From Brevipalpus yothersi (taxonomy: Eukaryota > Arthropoda > Arachnida > Trombidiformes > Tenuipalpidae): 64,000 bases of DNA. Shown piece after piece: positions 11,283-21,852 of this stretch. Made by a program: the position numbers and the translations under genes. Each line of letters starts with the position of its first letter. Position 1 is the first letter of the stretch. The stretch is taken from positions 93,760 through 157,759 of the forward strand of contig QZCP01000031.1 in NCBI GenBank assembly GCA_003956705.1. The letters run 5' to 3'. A model generated the notes under the pieces. It saw only the letters and a program-made list of their open reading frames with translations. It was not told the origin of the DNA and made no database searches.

Positions 11283-14200
11283 TTTTGCTTTCATACTAGT
11301 TTACCATGATTTATAATCATCTCAAATTCATTTTGGAACAAAGTTTAAGTATAACATAACAGTATAATATAACAGTCACTGGAGTATCATCATCATGAAT
11401 ATTCTTTTTTTCTCTCTCTCTCTGACCAGTACATCCGTGACTTTACTACTAATTTTTGATTGATTATATTGTAACCGGTAAACAAAAACGACGATAATGA
11501 TAATAATCCTCCAAAAAATGATGATGAATTCAATTAAAGAAGAAGAAGAAGAAGAAACCTTACCTTCACAAACGGTACTTCCTTCTTTTCGAGCATAACC
11601 TGGTCTACATTCACATCGGAAAATGCCATCGATTTCACGACATATCTCCTTATTGGCCGTATTACATGCCGGCTTACACTGGTCATCATCGAACAATTTC
11701 GGTGGAACGGATGTGATCTTGGTTGTATCATCACTATCGCTCAGAGTGTTCATTGTTTCCGAGTCCGATGGCGATGGACTGGTCGGTCGTGGTGTGGATG
11801 GCTTATACTTGGCCAAATAGGGACTTCGAGTTCGTGATCCTGGTGGCCTGATTGATACCGATGGTGGGGTGGTTGATGGCCGGGGTGGTCTGTACGGTGT
11901 GTATGGCTTTCGACTCGGTCGTGTGGACACTGGTGTGGTTCGAGTGGCCTGGATTGCCGTTGGAATGACCAGTGTACGTACCACAGTTGTGGTGATGCTG
12001 TTGAAAATCAGTGTAGTTGTGGTAACCGTTGTGGTCACCTCATCATTGGATGCTGATTTACTGTCCACATCAACCGTTTTGGTTGCCTCACCAGCAGTGC
12101 CCAGTATAGTTCGAGAACCAATTATTGTGGACACAAAAGTTCTCGGAGGTATTGTGGTGGTCAACTCTGAGGTGATGGTCAACGGACTGTCCCGGGTGTA
12201 ATACACTTTGGTTGTGGTTAAGGTTAAAGTTCGTGTCATACTTTCCACACTTGTTATGTAACGAGTTGGTGTGGTTGATAAGCTTGGCTGTTGGCCACCA
12301 ATATTAATCATACTTGATTCTAATCCATCGGTAAAGAAGATGGTAGTTGCACCACCTTGTACTTGGGTATGAGCTGAGCCACTGTTACTTAACGGTGTTG
12401 TCTCATATCCTGATGATCCGGATGATGGTGATGATCCAACTGAATTGATAGATGAGGCCAATTGTGGATGAGATCTGTGTGAGCTTTCCAAAAGATTTTG
12501 ATTCTTACGATGATATATATCATTCTTACGCATATAACCACCATTGCGACCTGATTCATCTGATGATGAAGATGAAGATGAAGATGATTCGAATGAGGAA
12601 GATGATGAAGATGATGAAGATCCACTCTCCTCAAGTGTCAGATCAGGTCGATAAACGGGTTCACCATCAGATCGGCTAGTGTCACTGGAACTACTACTAC
12701 TACCACTACCACCATCAACATTGACCGGTGAATTATTTGATGATTTATGTTTACCACCAATTGGAATATAGACTGGTTCCAAATCTGGTTTAACTTTAAC
12801 CATACCACCGGGTGGCATATGATCATCCGAATCAAAATCAACCATAGATTCATTGAATTTATTATTGTTGGCACCATTTGAATTGGAAGCAATCAAATGG
12901 ACAATGTCCTTGATCGCTGAACCTAATCCACCGGGTAGATTAGCGTTCGCATGTCCACCAAGTAGATCACTCAATTCGATTACTGTGCCCGGCTTAATTG
13001 CGGTACCTTCACCGTTGAATTCGATCGTTTTACTTGGACTGATGGTTGATTTGACACCAAAAACGGAAGATGATGATGGACTGAGAATCAGATCAGTGAA
13101 AAATACCACAGTTGATCCACCGATAACGGTTGTCGATTTACCCATACCATGTCCACCGAATATTGCGGACGATATTTGTTCATCAGACAAACCTTGACTA
13201 GCCTTCAAACTTTCCACAACTCGTGATAATATGCTTGATTCAAATTGATCAACTCTTCTGGTACTCTGTAGTGATGGTGACACTGTACTACCTCTCTTTC
13301 GGTATGGAATATTGTCCACCGATGATCGTAGCTGATTTGGTAACACTGGAGTACTTTGAATGTTATAATCTCCAGATTTAAATACGCTACCCATTTGATC
13401 ACGTCCATTGATGGCCGATGGTGCTGGTGCTGATCCAGTTGATTGTTTGCCATTTTGTGGTACATAAAGGGTGACCAGAGATGATGTTGCCTCAGTTCGA
13501 CTTTCCACTGTTGAAGTGTGACCATTAAAGTATGTCGTATAGTATGTATGAGTGATGTGGAGAGTTGATATTGATGGACTCAGCGCAGTCATTAAATCTC
13601 GAGATTTTTGTGGTATCGATATTGATGATGATGGTACAATGTTCGATTGAATTCGACTGTATGGAATTCGTTGATTATTGGCCGCACTTGGCTGGCCAAT
13701 AATCTGAGTGACCACAGTTGGTGCAATCTCTTCCACTGATGACAATATTGTTTGACTACCATTGAACAGTGTTATAAAGTGAGTTGAGGTAACATATGTA
13801 GATTTAGTGGTCAACAGTGATGGATATGCTGACAATTGATTGATAGTTTGTGTAGTATATATTCGATTCATATCAAGAGCTGGTGTTTCTCGATGTCCAG
13901 ACAGTGTGAAAGTGACCACATTACTGACCACTTCTTCCTTTCTACTTGTCTTGGGAACATTATTTTCCGTAAATGTAAATGCTTTGGTATACGTTGTGTA
14001 ATATGTTCGTGTGAACAGAGAATTGGTTGCCGATGGTCCAGCAGGATTAATGGTTCGTGTAATTCGTATTGGTTCTCGAAGTGTTAATATTTCACTTCTA
14101 GTCTCCTCAATTGGTGTTATAGTTGATCGACTACCATTGAACAATGTGGCAAAGTATGTGTACGTTGAATATATTGTACTTGTTTCGATCTTTTCACTTG

Positions 14201-16631
14201 TCTCAACAATGGTTACCGGTGGTCGTATGGACGATGTTGGCAGTATTTGTGTTGCTAAAATGATATAGAAAAAAATTAATTCAATCAATATCAAATAATA
14301 AATCACTTTTTACATCCCTCAATTTACACCGCAATTAATTAATTTTACTAACCTTTCGGTTGTGTAATCACATTGGACACAACTTGCTCACTACTGGACA
14401 CCTTTGATGATGATCCCGAATAGAAAGTGGTAAAGTATGTGTAAGTGGTGAACACAGTTTTGGTTTCCATATCACGATTAACATTATCATTATGTGATTC
14501 CTTGTCTTTAAGACCATCTCTCATGTGTACAGCAGCCCCGGACACCAATGTGGGTCGAAGTGTGATCGGTGATGTTGGCTCAATATTACCACTCATCAAC
14601 AGTGTTACTCCATCCGAAATTCGTGTCACTTTACGATTAGCATCCGCTTGATCCAATGGCTCGGTGGCTATACGTGAATTGGTCTCCTCAAATGTGGTCA
14701 TCAGTGTTTTATCGTTCATGGTGAATGGCACAGTGTGTGTGGTGGTCGATATGTAGGTGACCAGTACGGATGATGATGGTATTATTGATTCAATATCGGT
14801 AACCACTGGACTGGACAATGATGTATCAACAGGACTAGAACCAGGTCTAACAATACGACTAGCTACACGATATCGACTCTTACTGGAACGCAGTGATGGT
14901 GATGACGATGGTCCTGTTGATGGACTGGATGCTGATCGTGTCACAATCACATACTTTGGTTCCGAAGTGGCCTGTGGTCGTGGTGGACGACGTAATCGTG
15001 ATCGTAGAGCATTATTTGTGTATGGCCGGCGAACACTGGACGATGCTTTCGGTCTGATTGCCGAACTGATCGCATCACTTTCCAACACTTCTGAGCCACT
15101 GATCGAGGCAGTTGGACTGACCAAATTGAGTATATCAGAAGATGATGCAGCCAGCAGCGATGATAGTGATTCCAATTCAGGTGAGAATGATGAACTAATC
15201 ACCGGTGGATATTCGGAATCAAGTGATGGTGATGATAGTTTGGGTCGCTGAATTCGACTAAAGTTAGGTCTTGGACGTACACGCTGACTGAATCGTCCGT
15301 TTGGTGCTCGAGATCGGACAGTATCTGGATTGACCGCAGTACTGGACACTCGAACTGGTCGTCGAGTGCGGAAGTTTCGAATATCAGATGAAATTGGTAT
15401 GATAATTGGTGTTGATTCTGGTTGATCAAGCTCAGGCAGTGATGATAATCCGGATTCAATTAGCGGTGGTGTACTGGCTTCAAGAGTTGGTGGCAATGTT
15501 GGACGACCACGGTTAGGTTCAGTTGGACGAATAGTGATCTCATGGCTAAGAGAATGGTATGGTTGCCTAGTGGCAGAAGGCTCGATAACAGCATTCTGAA
15601 TACCATCTAATTTGAGATATGTTTTCATGGCTAAATTAACTTCTGTTGTTGATCCACCGAAAACTCTTTTACCAATATTAACGGTCGATGGTCCTGAGCC
15701 AAGGCTGAGAAGACCATCACTGTTAATGGTACTGTCCAGTGTTAAAGTGGCCACATTTTCGGTTTCAGGAACTCGTGCGGTAATCAATTCTGATCGTGTA
15801 GATCGTCGAGTTTTAGCACCATCATAAACGGTGTAAAAGTATGTATGCTGAGTGTAGAAAGTTTTGGGAATTGTTCGCAGTTGGTCAGCTTTCAGTATAT
15901 TGGCAGCGTGTTTTGGTGCCGTTTCGATAATTGGTTTTCGAGTTCTTCGAAGCTCCGGAGCTGGTGAAGATGATGTTCGACTTGGTTGAGGAATTCGATT
16001 AGGCTGTAAAAGGAAGAGAGAGAAAGAAAGAAAATTTTTTTTTATCCATACAGATACATTAGAACAACAGTGGGAACAGTAATAAGTACAGTAGTAGTAG
16101 TCACATCAATTCAAAATGGGACCGCAATTGTTTTCGGAACATACACTCGTTAAGTGTGACATTGTGAAGGTAACAGTGTGTTAATTTGAATTCAAACGCT
16201 CATAACAAATGTTTTACACACCATTTATTTGGGTGAAAATGAATTTGATTAGGTAAATTTTCATCTCTCTCCCAAATTACTCTTCCTTATATCATCTCTT
16301 AACGGTACTTTTCCACAATCAGATTTATCTTCTGTGATGTTGTTGTTTTGAAGAATTTTTTTTTCTACTGTACTCTAAATCTCTTCTATTGCATCTTTCA
16401 AATGATTTACAACCAAGCCATTCAACATTTTATTGCCATTGGATTATGTGTTTATACTCATTTGACTGCCTTATTTCGTAATACTCTTGACCTCAATTCA
16501 TCTCAAACTGGCCACTCACACACGCCATAACAATGATTATAACAAGGGTTAAGATTTTCTTTTTCTCAATAAACATTTCCTTATCATCCATTCATTTATC
16601 ATCAATTTTCATCGAGAAACTTTTCTTTCTT

Positions 16632-16694
<63 letters not shown>

Positions 16695-19600
16695 TCAATA
16701 AAGAGAGAGAAAAAAGAATTTATATGTATTTTCTTACCTTAACTGTTCCAGAAACAAATTCAAAATTGGCTATCTGAACATTCGATTGCATATTCACTAT
16801 TGTCGTTGTTGGTCCTTTAGTTTTTGTTCCCAAATTCACCGTTTTTGTTGGCCGAATAACACCCGCTGAATTGGAAACGATGTCCACAATACTTGGATCA
16901 TATGGTTGAGTAATGTGTACCCGAGTAGTTGATTCATGACTGGTCACCAATGTGTGTGGTCCACGAATAACAGTGGTCAAGTAGGTGAATACGGTCATAT
17001 AGTCCACTACAATCGGTCCATTGCCATTGTTTCCCGTAGAAAGTGGCAGTGTTTTGGTCAACGCAACAGGATCATCTCGAATTTTGGATCCAAAAATTGC
17101 ATTACCATTCACATCAGAATCGACAGCATTGTTTCCGGCTGATTCTTCATCCGGTGCAACCGATGATTCCGGTCCAAATCGTGTTGAACTAATAATCTCA
17201 GCTATCGATGGCTTGGGCACTCTTCGTCTTGGTCCAAATCCGGGCTGCTGTGGTCCACCACTACCATTACCATTGATGGGTCGACGCAATCGAACTGCTC
17301 CATTTCGAATCGGTGTCTCTCGAGATGGTGGCAATCGGCCACCGATTTCCGTTTCCACATCTTCCGATGACACTGGTACCGGTGTTTGTGGTGGCTTGGT
17401 GATCACAACAGCAGTGGGCACAATTGATTCTGACAGAGGATTCACTTGGACTGGTGAACGATTGACATCATTACCATTGATACGATTTCGATTCACTGGC
17501 CTTATACGACGACTTCCATTAGATGTTGGCTTCACTCTTCTCGGTCTGGCGGTTGATGATGGTGGTCCAGCTCCAAATTCTTCCGAATTGATACTTGGTC
17601 TCAGTGGTCCGGTTGTTTCATCCGAATCAATTACCGATGGTCGTCGAACTAATCGTTCTTCAGGCTCTCGTGATACTGGTGGCCGATTACGATTGATTGG
17701 TAATCGACGAAATTGTTGTCCTGAACTGGGTGATCGATTTGGTGATACTGGAGGTGATGGTGAATCATCATTATTTTCCGGTATCAATGGAGGAGGTATG
17801 GGTGGCCTTTCCGATCGATCGGGTATCGATGGTCGACGAATTCTCTGGAATCGAGGAGCTTCATGATGGGCATCATTGGCTGGACTAGAAGAGTGGCGAT
17901 CATCAACATCTCGATCTGAATTGGATGATGAGGAAGATGCTGGCGGAGGTGGTGGAGGCAATGGTGGTTGCTGGGATCCAGATGATTGTGGCTGGGGTAT
18001 TCTTACACGCTGGAATGATGATTGACGAGGTGCAAAATTAATTGATGGACTCTCCGGTGGTGGTGGAGGTGACCGTTGGGGTGGTGGTGGTGGAGGTGCA
18101 TCTCGATTGAATGCCACATTTGGATCTATGTCCGGATAATCACCAATGTCTTCCGGTGGAAATCCACGTGAAGGCTGCATCGGTGGTGGTGGTGGTCCTT
18201 GGGGCTGAGGAAACGATTGATATGGCATCACACGGGAAAAATCTCTCATGTCAACTTGTGGTGCAAAATTGAATCCCATATCGTCCACAAATTGTTTAAG
18301 TGTTCGCTTGTGAAAATTAATGGGAGCATATTTGTCCTCAGTGTTAACCACTGATCGCCTCTCTTTTTCGCTAGTCGATAAATTAGTGTCGAGATTTGTT
18401 GTTGTTGTTGTTGAGCCATCTTAATATGGTGATAACAGTATAGTTGAGGTGGGAAAAAGAGAAGGTATAAGAGAAGAATGTATCAAAGATTAGTCATTAA
18501 AGAAAGAAAGAAAGAGAGAGATGAGAAAAAAAGAAGTAAGAAGATTCCAGAAGAGAAAGAAAGAGACAAGGTAAAAATAAAGCATATATATATATGATGT
18601 CGGTAGACACACATCCACACATTCATTCAGATGGAGAAAAGATTTACAAAAATGCTGAAAATTTTGTTCCCACTGCTAGTATATATAGTGTAATTAAAAT
18701 TCTTTTCTCTACATTTCTCATCATACTCATCTTACTTGCTTGATTGAAATTTTTCAAGTTTATGTGTGCCAATTGTTTTTGGTAAAATTTTGTCGACTCT
18801 TGATTAGCACACACTAACTTGTGTGCGTGAAGAGAAAAAAAATTCCGTTTCAAAGAGGATAGATTGGAAAAAAGGGTAACCCGAGTAGTGACCAGTCAAA
18901 AAGCCCAAAAAGAATTTATCAAGTGATTCCCAATTTTTGAGACACTATTATCATACTGATGATGATACTATTTTTATCCAAGACTATCGGGCTCAAGTAG
19001 TGGCAGTAAGTCACTCAATCAAGCTCGATCTATACTCCGACTAAGCCCAATGAGCCAAGTGATGATTATTATTTGGAAAGTTCCGATTAGTATGGAGGGG
19101 GGAGAGGGGGAGGATGAGGAAAGATGAGGAGAAAGAGAGAGAAAAAATATTTTGAGACATGATAAGAAGAAGCGGGAAGAGAGGATCCAAGATGAATCTG
19201 AACGATATGTATGGATGATTCTTGCTATGCCCGATAGCTATATTGCTTACTGATGAACTAAATGAGGATACTGTTCTCTAAACGCTTATAATAATGTGTC
19301 TTCCATGCTGGGAGAATGAATGTGTGTCTTGGTGTATATATATTTTATGTGAACACACATACACACATTAAAGTGAATGAGGAACCAGTCAATATAGAAA
19401 ATTTCGGGTGATCAAAGTAAATACTGTTACCCTGAATATCGCTTAAGGCTCACCAGACATTTGATTTTTAACTATGATCGGAATATCGTTCTCTAATCCG
19501 TTCTTCTTTTCACCATGTAATCATACTGGCATAATCAATTTGATTAACGGGAGCAATTCAAATACATACACACACATATAACGGTACACATTAATTGATT

Positions 19601-20975
19601 ATTGTAACCGCAGGCATTATTTTACGAAATCATATGGATAAAATTGATCGTTCGAACGAAGCGGAAAGAGGAAGAGAGAGAGAGATGCTGATGAAAAAAA
19701 TCGATCAAAGTAGAAAAACTTGCTAGTGAATTAAGATGATCAAGAATCATGAGTGATTCATGATGATGGTTAACATGATGGTGACAAAATTGATGGGATC
19801 AGCAAACAAAATTTGCTTATAAAAATGAATGTATTGATAATCGGTTACGAAATAGAAAGAAAAATGGATGAAAATAATTGCCCAAGGGTTGCCGGAACTT
19901 CATATGTGTGTGTGTCTGCTCACAATTAACACTTGATACAGATAAATTTTTGTGTGTGTTCAAAGTGTTATTCAAAAACCAAGAGTATCTGAAATTGTCG
20001 ATCTCATTTTGATGATCAAGCAAGTAAAAGAGAGAGACATGTACGATAATGATCATCTGAATTTGAATCGGAATGATGATGATTGGATTCACGTGCACCG
20101 AAAAGAGGCTAGTTCAAACTCATCTCACTTGTGGTGGTCATTTCCATCACTTTCATCGATCGAGTGTAAAAAACTTTTCAGAACTTTGCAGAACTTTTGC
20201 GAACACACACTTTTCCGCACAGCAAACGTAACAACAACAAACAGAAAACTTGCAACTGTATTTAAGTGAGAGAGAGAGAAAGAGAAACACACTTACGATA
20301 CTTATCATACATTATCGTCTCAATCTCGATGAACTTTGGCCACTCAATGGCCTTACAATATGCTCAATTGCCCAATGTATGCAGGTCATCTTTCATCTCT
20401 CTCATTTTCTCTCAATCTTTCTACAAAACGTAAACAGATTACAAATATTTTTGCTCTTCTGGATCATGGTAAAACTAAATTTTCTGGTTAATTTGATTGT
20501 AGGTTTGTGTGTCTGAATGTGTTTCACTGACCGTATATATATATACGCTTGAATATTTTGATCGAAAAGTTTGAATTTAACAACACTTACCTCGAGATTG
20601 TGGCTGATCTACCGGTGAGTTCCGTAAGCGAGTGGACTTGTGGCTTGTACTAGAGGTGTCAATCGGTGTCGATTGACCACTGGTCCTACTATTACAGTCC
20701 GTTTGGCAAGAAGTGTTAACATGATGATAATGGATAATATCTGATGATAATTTGGGTGATTTTAATGTGGACGATGATGATGGTGATGGTGATAATAATT
20801 CTGTGGAACAATGACAATGATGTATAGTGAGTGAAGTGAGCACAATTAAGTTAAAGATGATTAGAGATGATAAACGATTAGAAGAGGAAGAAGAAGAAGA
20901 AGATGAAAAATGTGCCGATGCTGTGCTGGATGTACAGCATCGTGAAAGTAACGTTCGTAGGGTACACAAAACCAT
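7347..20975 (-). CDS. Giant mucin-like single-pass membrane protein with Thr/Tyr repeats, EGF and SEA domains (whole gene, 10 exons)
   Basis: Coding exons in transcript order: 20975-20591, 18419-16738, 16003-14353, 14254-11564, 11028-10342, 10183-9942, 9720-9592, 8258-7962, 7854-7706, 7623-7347. All introns are GT-AG and all phases agree, giving 8190 nt and 2729 residues. Layout: signal peptide with core near residues 36-52; a low-complexity Pro/Ser/Thr ectodomain; about nine repeats of type TxTYxTTxxxG...E with Val/Thr tails; EGF 2096-2137; SEA 2138-2222; calcium-binding-type EGF 2278-2322; EGF 2328-2360; transmembrane helix 2365-2389; tail 2390-2729. It is probably a heavily O-glycosylated surface or apical-matrix protein. 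The repeats resemble what I recall of the arthropod DUF4758 family, but I could not check this. The orthologue is not identified. The start is the ATG at 20975; an upstream GTG in frame is not credible. Confidence 0.88.
7706..7854 (-). CDS. Mucin-like gene, coding exon 9 (cytoplasmic tail)
   Basis: Residues 2589-2637 plus two bases. The acceptor CATTATAG|GCATGT and the donor GCAAAAA|GTGAGT give phase 0 in and phase 2 out. Charged, with a DWQWKM segment. If the donor were not used, translation would stop at the TGA inside GTGAGT, giving a shorter tail. Confidence 0.8.
7962..8258 (-). CDS. Mucin-like gene, coding exon 8 (Ser-Arg-rich tail segment)
   Basis: Ninety-nine codons, residues 2490-2588, phase 0 at both ends. 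Acceptor ACTATACAG|AATTC, donor CATGAGAAA|GTAAGT. It includes a run of SR/SRSE dipeptides (SQSRCGSRIGSRAESRSESR). Reading through the donor gives an artificial hydrophobic frame in the intron, which I reject. Confidence 0.82.
8259..9591. other. Intron 7 of the mucin-like gene, with an odd block at 8459-8848
   Basis: The 1333-bp intron separates two tail exons. Most is AT-rich with no feature. The block at about 8459-8848 differs: it is free of CT/GA repeats, strongly strand-skewed (T/G-rich on minus), and carries two overlapping hydrophobic minus-strand frames (8635-8844 from an ATG preceded by AGGAAAATT, and 8555-8737). I recognise neither product. Confidence 0.4.
9592..9720 (-). CDS. Mucin-like gene, coding exon 7 (cytoplasmic tail)
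   Basis: Forty-three codons, residues 2447-2489, phase 0 at both ends. Acceptor CCATACAG|CATTAT, donor AATCAG|GTAAAT. The product is Gly/His/Pro/Met-rich and hydrophilic, with basic patches. A symmetric small exon like this could be skipped without frameshift. Confidence 0.82.
9942..10183 (-). CDS. Mucin-like gene, coding exon 6 (transmembrane helix)
   Basis: Residues 2366-2446. Acceptor CTCTACAG|TTCTCG. It encodes one hydrophobic helix (FLPIAAVLSIVSVCCIVYCC) followed at once by the stop-transfer cluster RKYKKK, fixing an outside-N, inside-C topology. The cysteine-rich inner half could be palmitoylated. Donor ATGGGT|GTAAGT, phase 0. Confidence 0.9.
10342..11028 (-). CDS. Mucin-like gene, coding exon 5 (SEA domain and two EGF domains)
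   Basis: Residues 2137-2365 plus one base. Acceptor TCTTATTTAG|CC. The SEA signature is clear: YNTDLSDSSSGEYQKIA, then a helical EEIEKAY, a central strand with LGADVNMIKS and a terminal strand GVLVNMTVHLA. The usual autocleavage tetrad of GSVVV type is absent (GVLVN here). A calcium-binding-type EGF follows (DFDECSDE...CINKPGSYVCEC), then a second EGF (NCEACHGRGDC...CKCQRMYLGERC). The donor GGATTAC|GTAAGT is in phase 1. Membrane-proximal SEA-EGF is typical of membrane mucins. Confidence 0.92.
11029..11563. other. Intron 4 of the mucin-like gene
   Basis: A 535-bp intron between the first EGF and the SEA exon. It holds a (CT)n tract at 11236-11279 and a short CT run near 11410. No other feature seen. 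Confidence 0.8.
11236..11279. repeat. (CT)n microsatellite, 44 bp
   Basis: Perfect run inside intron 4 of the mucin-like gene. Confidence 0.95.
11564..14254 (-). CDS. Mucin-like gene, coding exon 4 (main repeat exon plus first EGF)
   Basis: Residues 1240-2136 plus one base. It starts after the acceptor CATTTTAG|CAACAC. It carries at least four good Thr/Tyr repeats (YSTYTYFATLFNGSRST, YTTYTKAFTF, THFITLFNGSQT, THTYYTTYFNGHTST) and more divergent ones further on. A polyserine block follows, then a Thr-rich stretch and a basic Pro/Thr segment. The last 43 residues form an EGF-like module with six cysteines (QCKPAC...IC...CEC...VC). Donor TGTGAAG|GTAAGG, phase 1. EGF cysteine spacing makes this end secure. 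Confidence 0.9.
14353..16003 (-). CDS. Mucin-like gene, coding exon 3 (Thr/Tyr repeats, Ser/Pro linkers)
   Basis: Residues 690-1239 plus one base. The acceptor CCTTTTACAG|CCTAAT has a strong pyrimidine tract. Three repeat copies are visible: one near the start (HTYFYTVYDGAKTRRSTRSE), one in the middle (YISTTTHTVPF) and a clear one at the end (TTYTYFTTFYSGSSSKVSS). Between them lie long Ser/Pro/Arg segments with no predicted fold. The donor CCGAAAG|GTTAGT is in phase 1, followed by a 98-bp intron. Confidence 0.87.
16004..16737. other. Intron 2 of the mucin-like gene
   Basis: A 734-bp intron. A polypyrimidine tract lies directly before the acceptor at 16004-16005, and the 56-bp CT run lies near the donor side. 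No ORF worth reporting. Confidence 0.8.
16636..16691. repeat. (CT)n microsatellite, about 56 bp
   Basis: A CT run preceded by TTTC units and followed by a short GA run at 16701-16710. It sits about 45 bp downstream of the exon 2 donor in the transcript sense. Confidence 0.95.
16738..18419 (-). CDS. Mucin-like gene, coding exon 2 (Pro/Ser-rich ectodomain)
   Basis: Residues 129-689. The acceptor ATTAAG|ATGGC has only a modest pyrimidine tract, but it restores the frame of exon 1 and enters the long open frame that runs to 16738. The region contains polyproline stretches around residues 180-260, many basic Arg-Arg-Pro patches, and near its end one Thr/Tyr repeat (VFTYLTTVIRGPHTLVTSHE). The donor is GTTAAG|GTAAGA in phase 0. 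The long plus-strand frame at 17021-17866 is the complement of this biased coding sequence. Confidence 0.85.
18420..20590. other. Intron 1 of the mucin-like gene
   Basis: A 2171-bp intron between the signal-peptide exon and the ectodomain. It is AT-rich with scattered short GA runs (18500-18560, 19670-19684) and TATATA patches. Plus-strand frames at 19952-20269 and 20250-20516 start at non-ATG codons, show no family, and are taken as chance. Confidence 0.65.
20591..20975 (-). CDS. Mucin-like gene, coding exon 1 (signal peptide)
   Basis: Residues 1-128 plus one base. A serine-rich n-region of about 35 residues, including a run of nine serines, precedes a hydrophobic core (LIIFNLIVLTSLTI), after which a HCHCS stretch could be the cleavage region. 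The remainder is Ser/Thr-rich. It ends at TCTCGAG|GTAAGTG in phase 1; the split codon with exon 2 reads GAT (Asp). The unusually long n-region leaves open a signal anchor or a missed upstream exon. Confidence 0.75.
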
Positions 20976-21802
20976 TGGCACGATGATTTTGATTGATTTA
21001 ATTTTCTTTTTGATGATAAAAAATATAAGTGATATTAATTTTGTTCAAAAGTGAGAAGGAAAGATGATAATCCAAAAATTTGAGCACAAATTTTCTGTGT
21101 TGTAATCAAATTCTATTTCTCCAGCAATTTAAATTCAGAGAGAAAGAGATAATATCCAAAATGGTAATCAATTCACGAAAAATTCAAAAGTGATCACAAG
21201 ATTGGAAAAATATCGGAACTTTTTTGGAAAAGTTTTCAAAGTTCGATTTTTTCCCCACTAAAATTACACACAAGACACGAGTAGTTATAACAACAATGGC
21301 TGATCAATATGCGATGGAAATGCAAGTAATCCAGGTAGCAGAATAGTTTAGTGAACAAAAAATATCGTAAAATATGTAAAAAAGTGTCACAAACAAAACA
21401 AAAGGTAGAGAATATGAATTATCTCTGGATCATACAAACGGAAACAGAATAGTAATAATAATAATTGTTCTATTGCGAAAAATATATAAACAAGTATGTA
21501 TATATATATTCTTCTATTCCGTTGTTTACTTTATCAACCTTTTTCCAGCTTCGGCATGTCTTTAACCGAAGACGCGCTGGCCTTTTACTGACGAACACAA
21601 AATCCGTCAGATTATCAACACAACAAAACTAACTATTCCAACTAATACTCACAAACGAATGAACCAAACTGATGAGAATCAAGTCGAGCAAGAAACCGAG
21701 TGAGATGGAGAGAGAGAAAGAGAGAGAAAGAAAGAGAAAGAGAGAGAGACTATCGAAAAGGGAGCAAATAAGTTCTAAAAGAGAGAGAGAGCTAGAACTT
21801 TA

Positions 21803-21852
<50 letters not shown>

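Noticed and set aside
11869..15251. Several plus-strand frames of 80-164 codons
   Set aside because: They are shadows of the Ser/Thr-rich exons 3 and 4; Thr codons read as Val/Gly on the other strand.
17021..17866. Plus-strand frame of 281 codons
   Set aside because: It is the complement of exon 2 of the mucin-like gene. The GAT/GGT-rich bias of that exon keeps the opposite strand open. It has no start context, domain or splice support.
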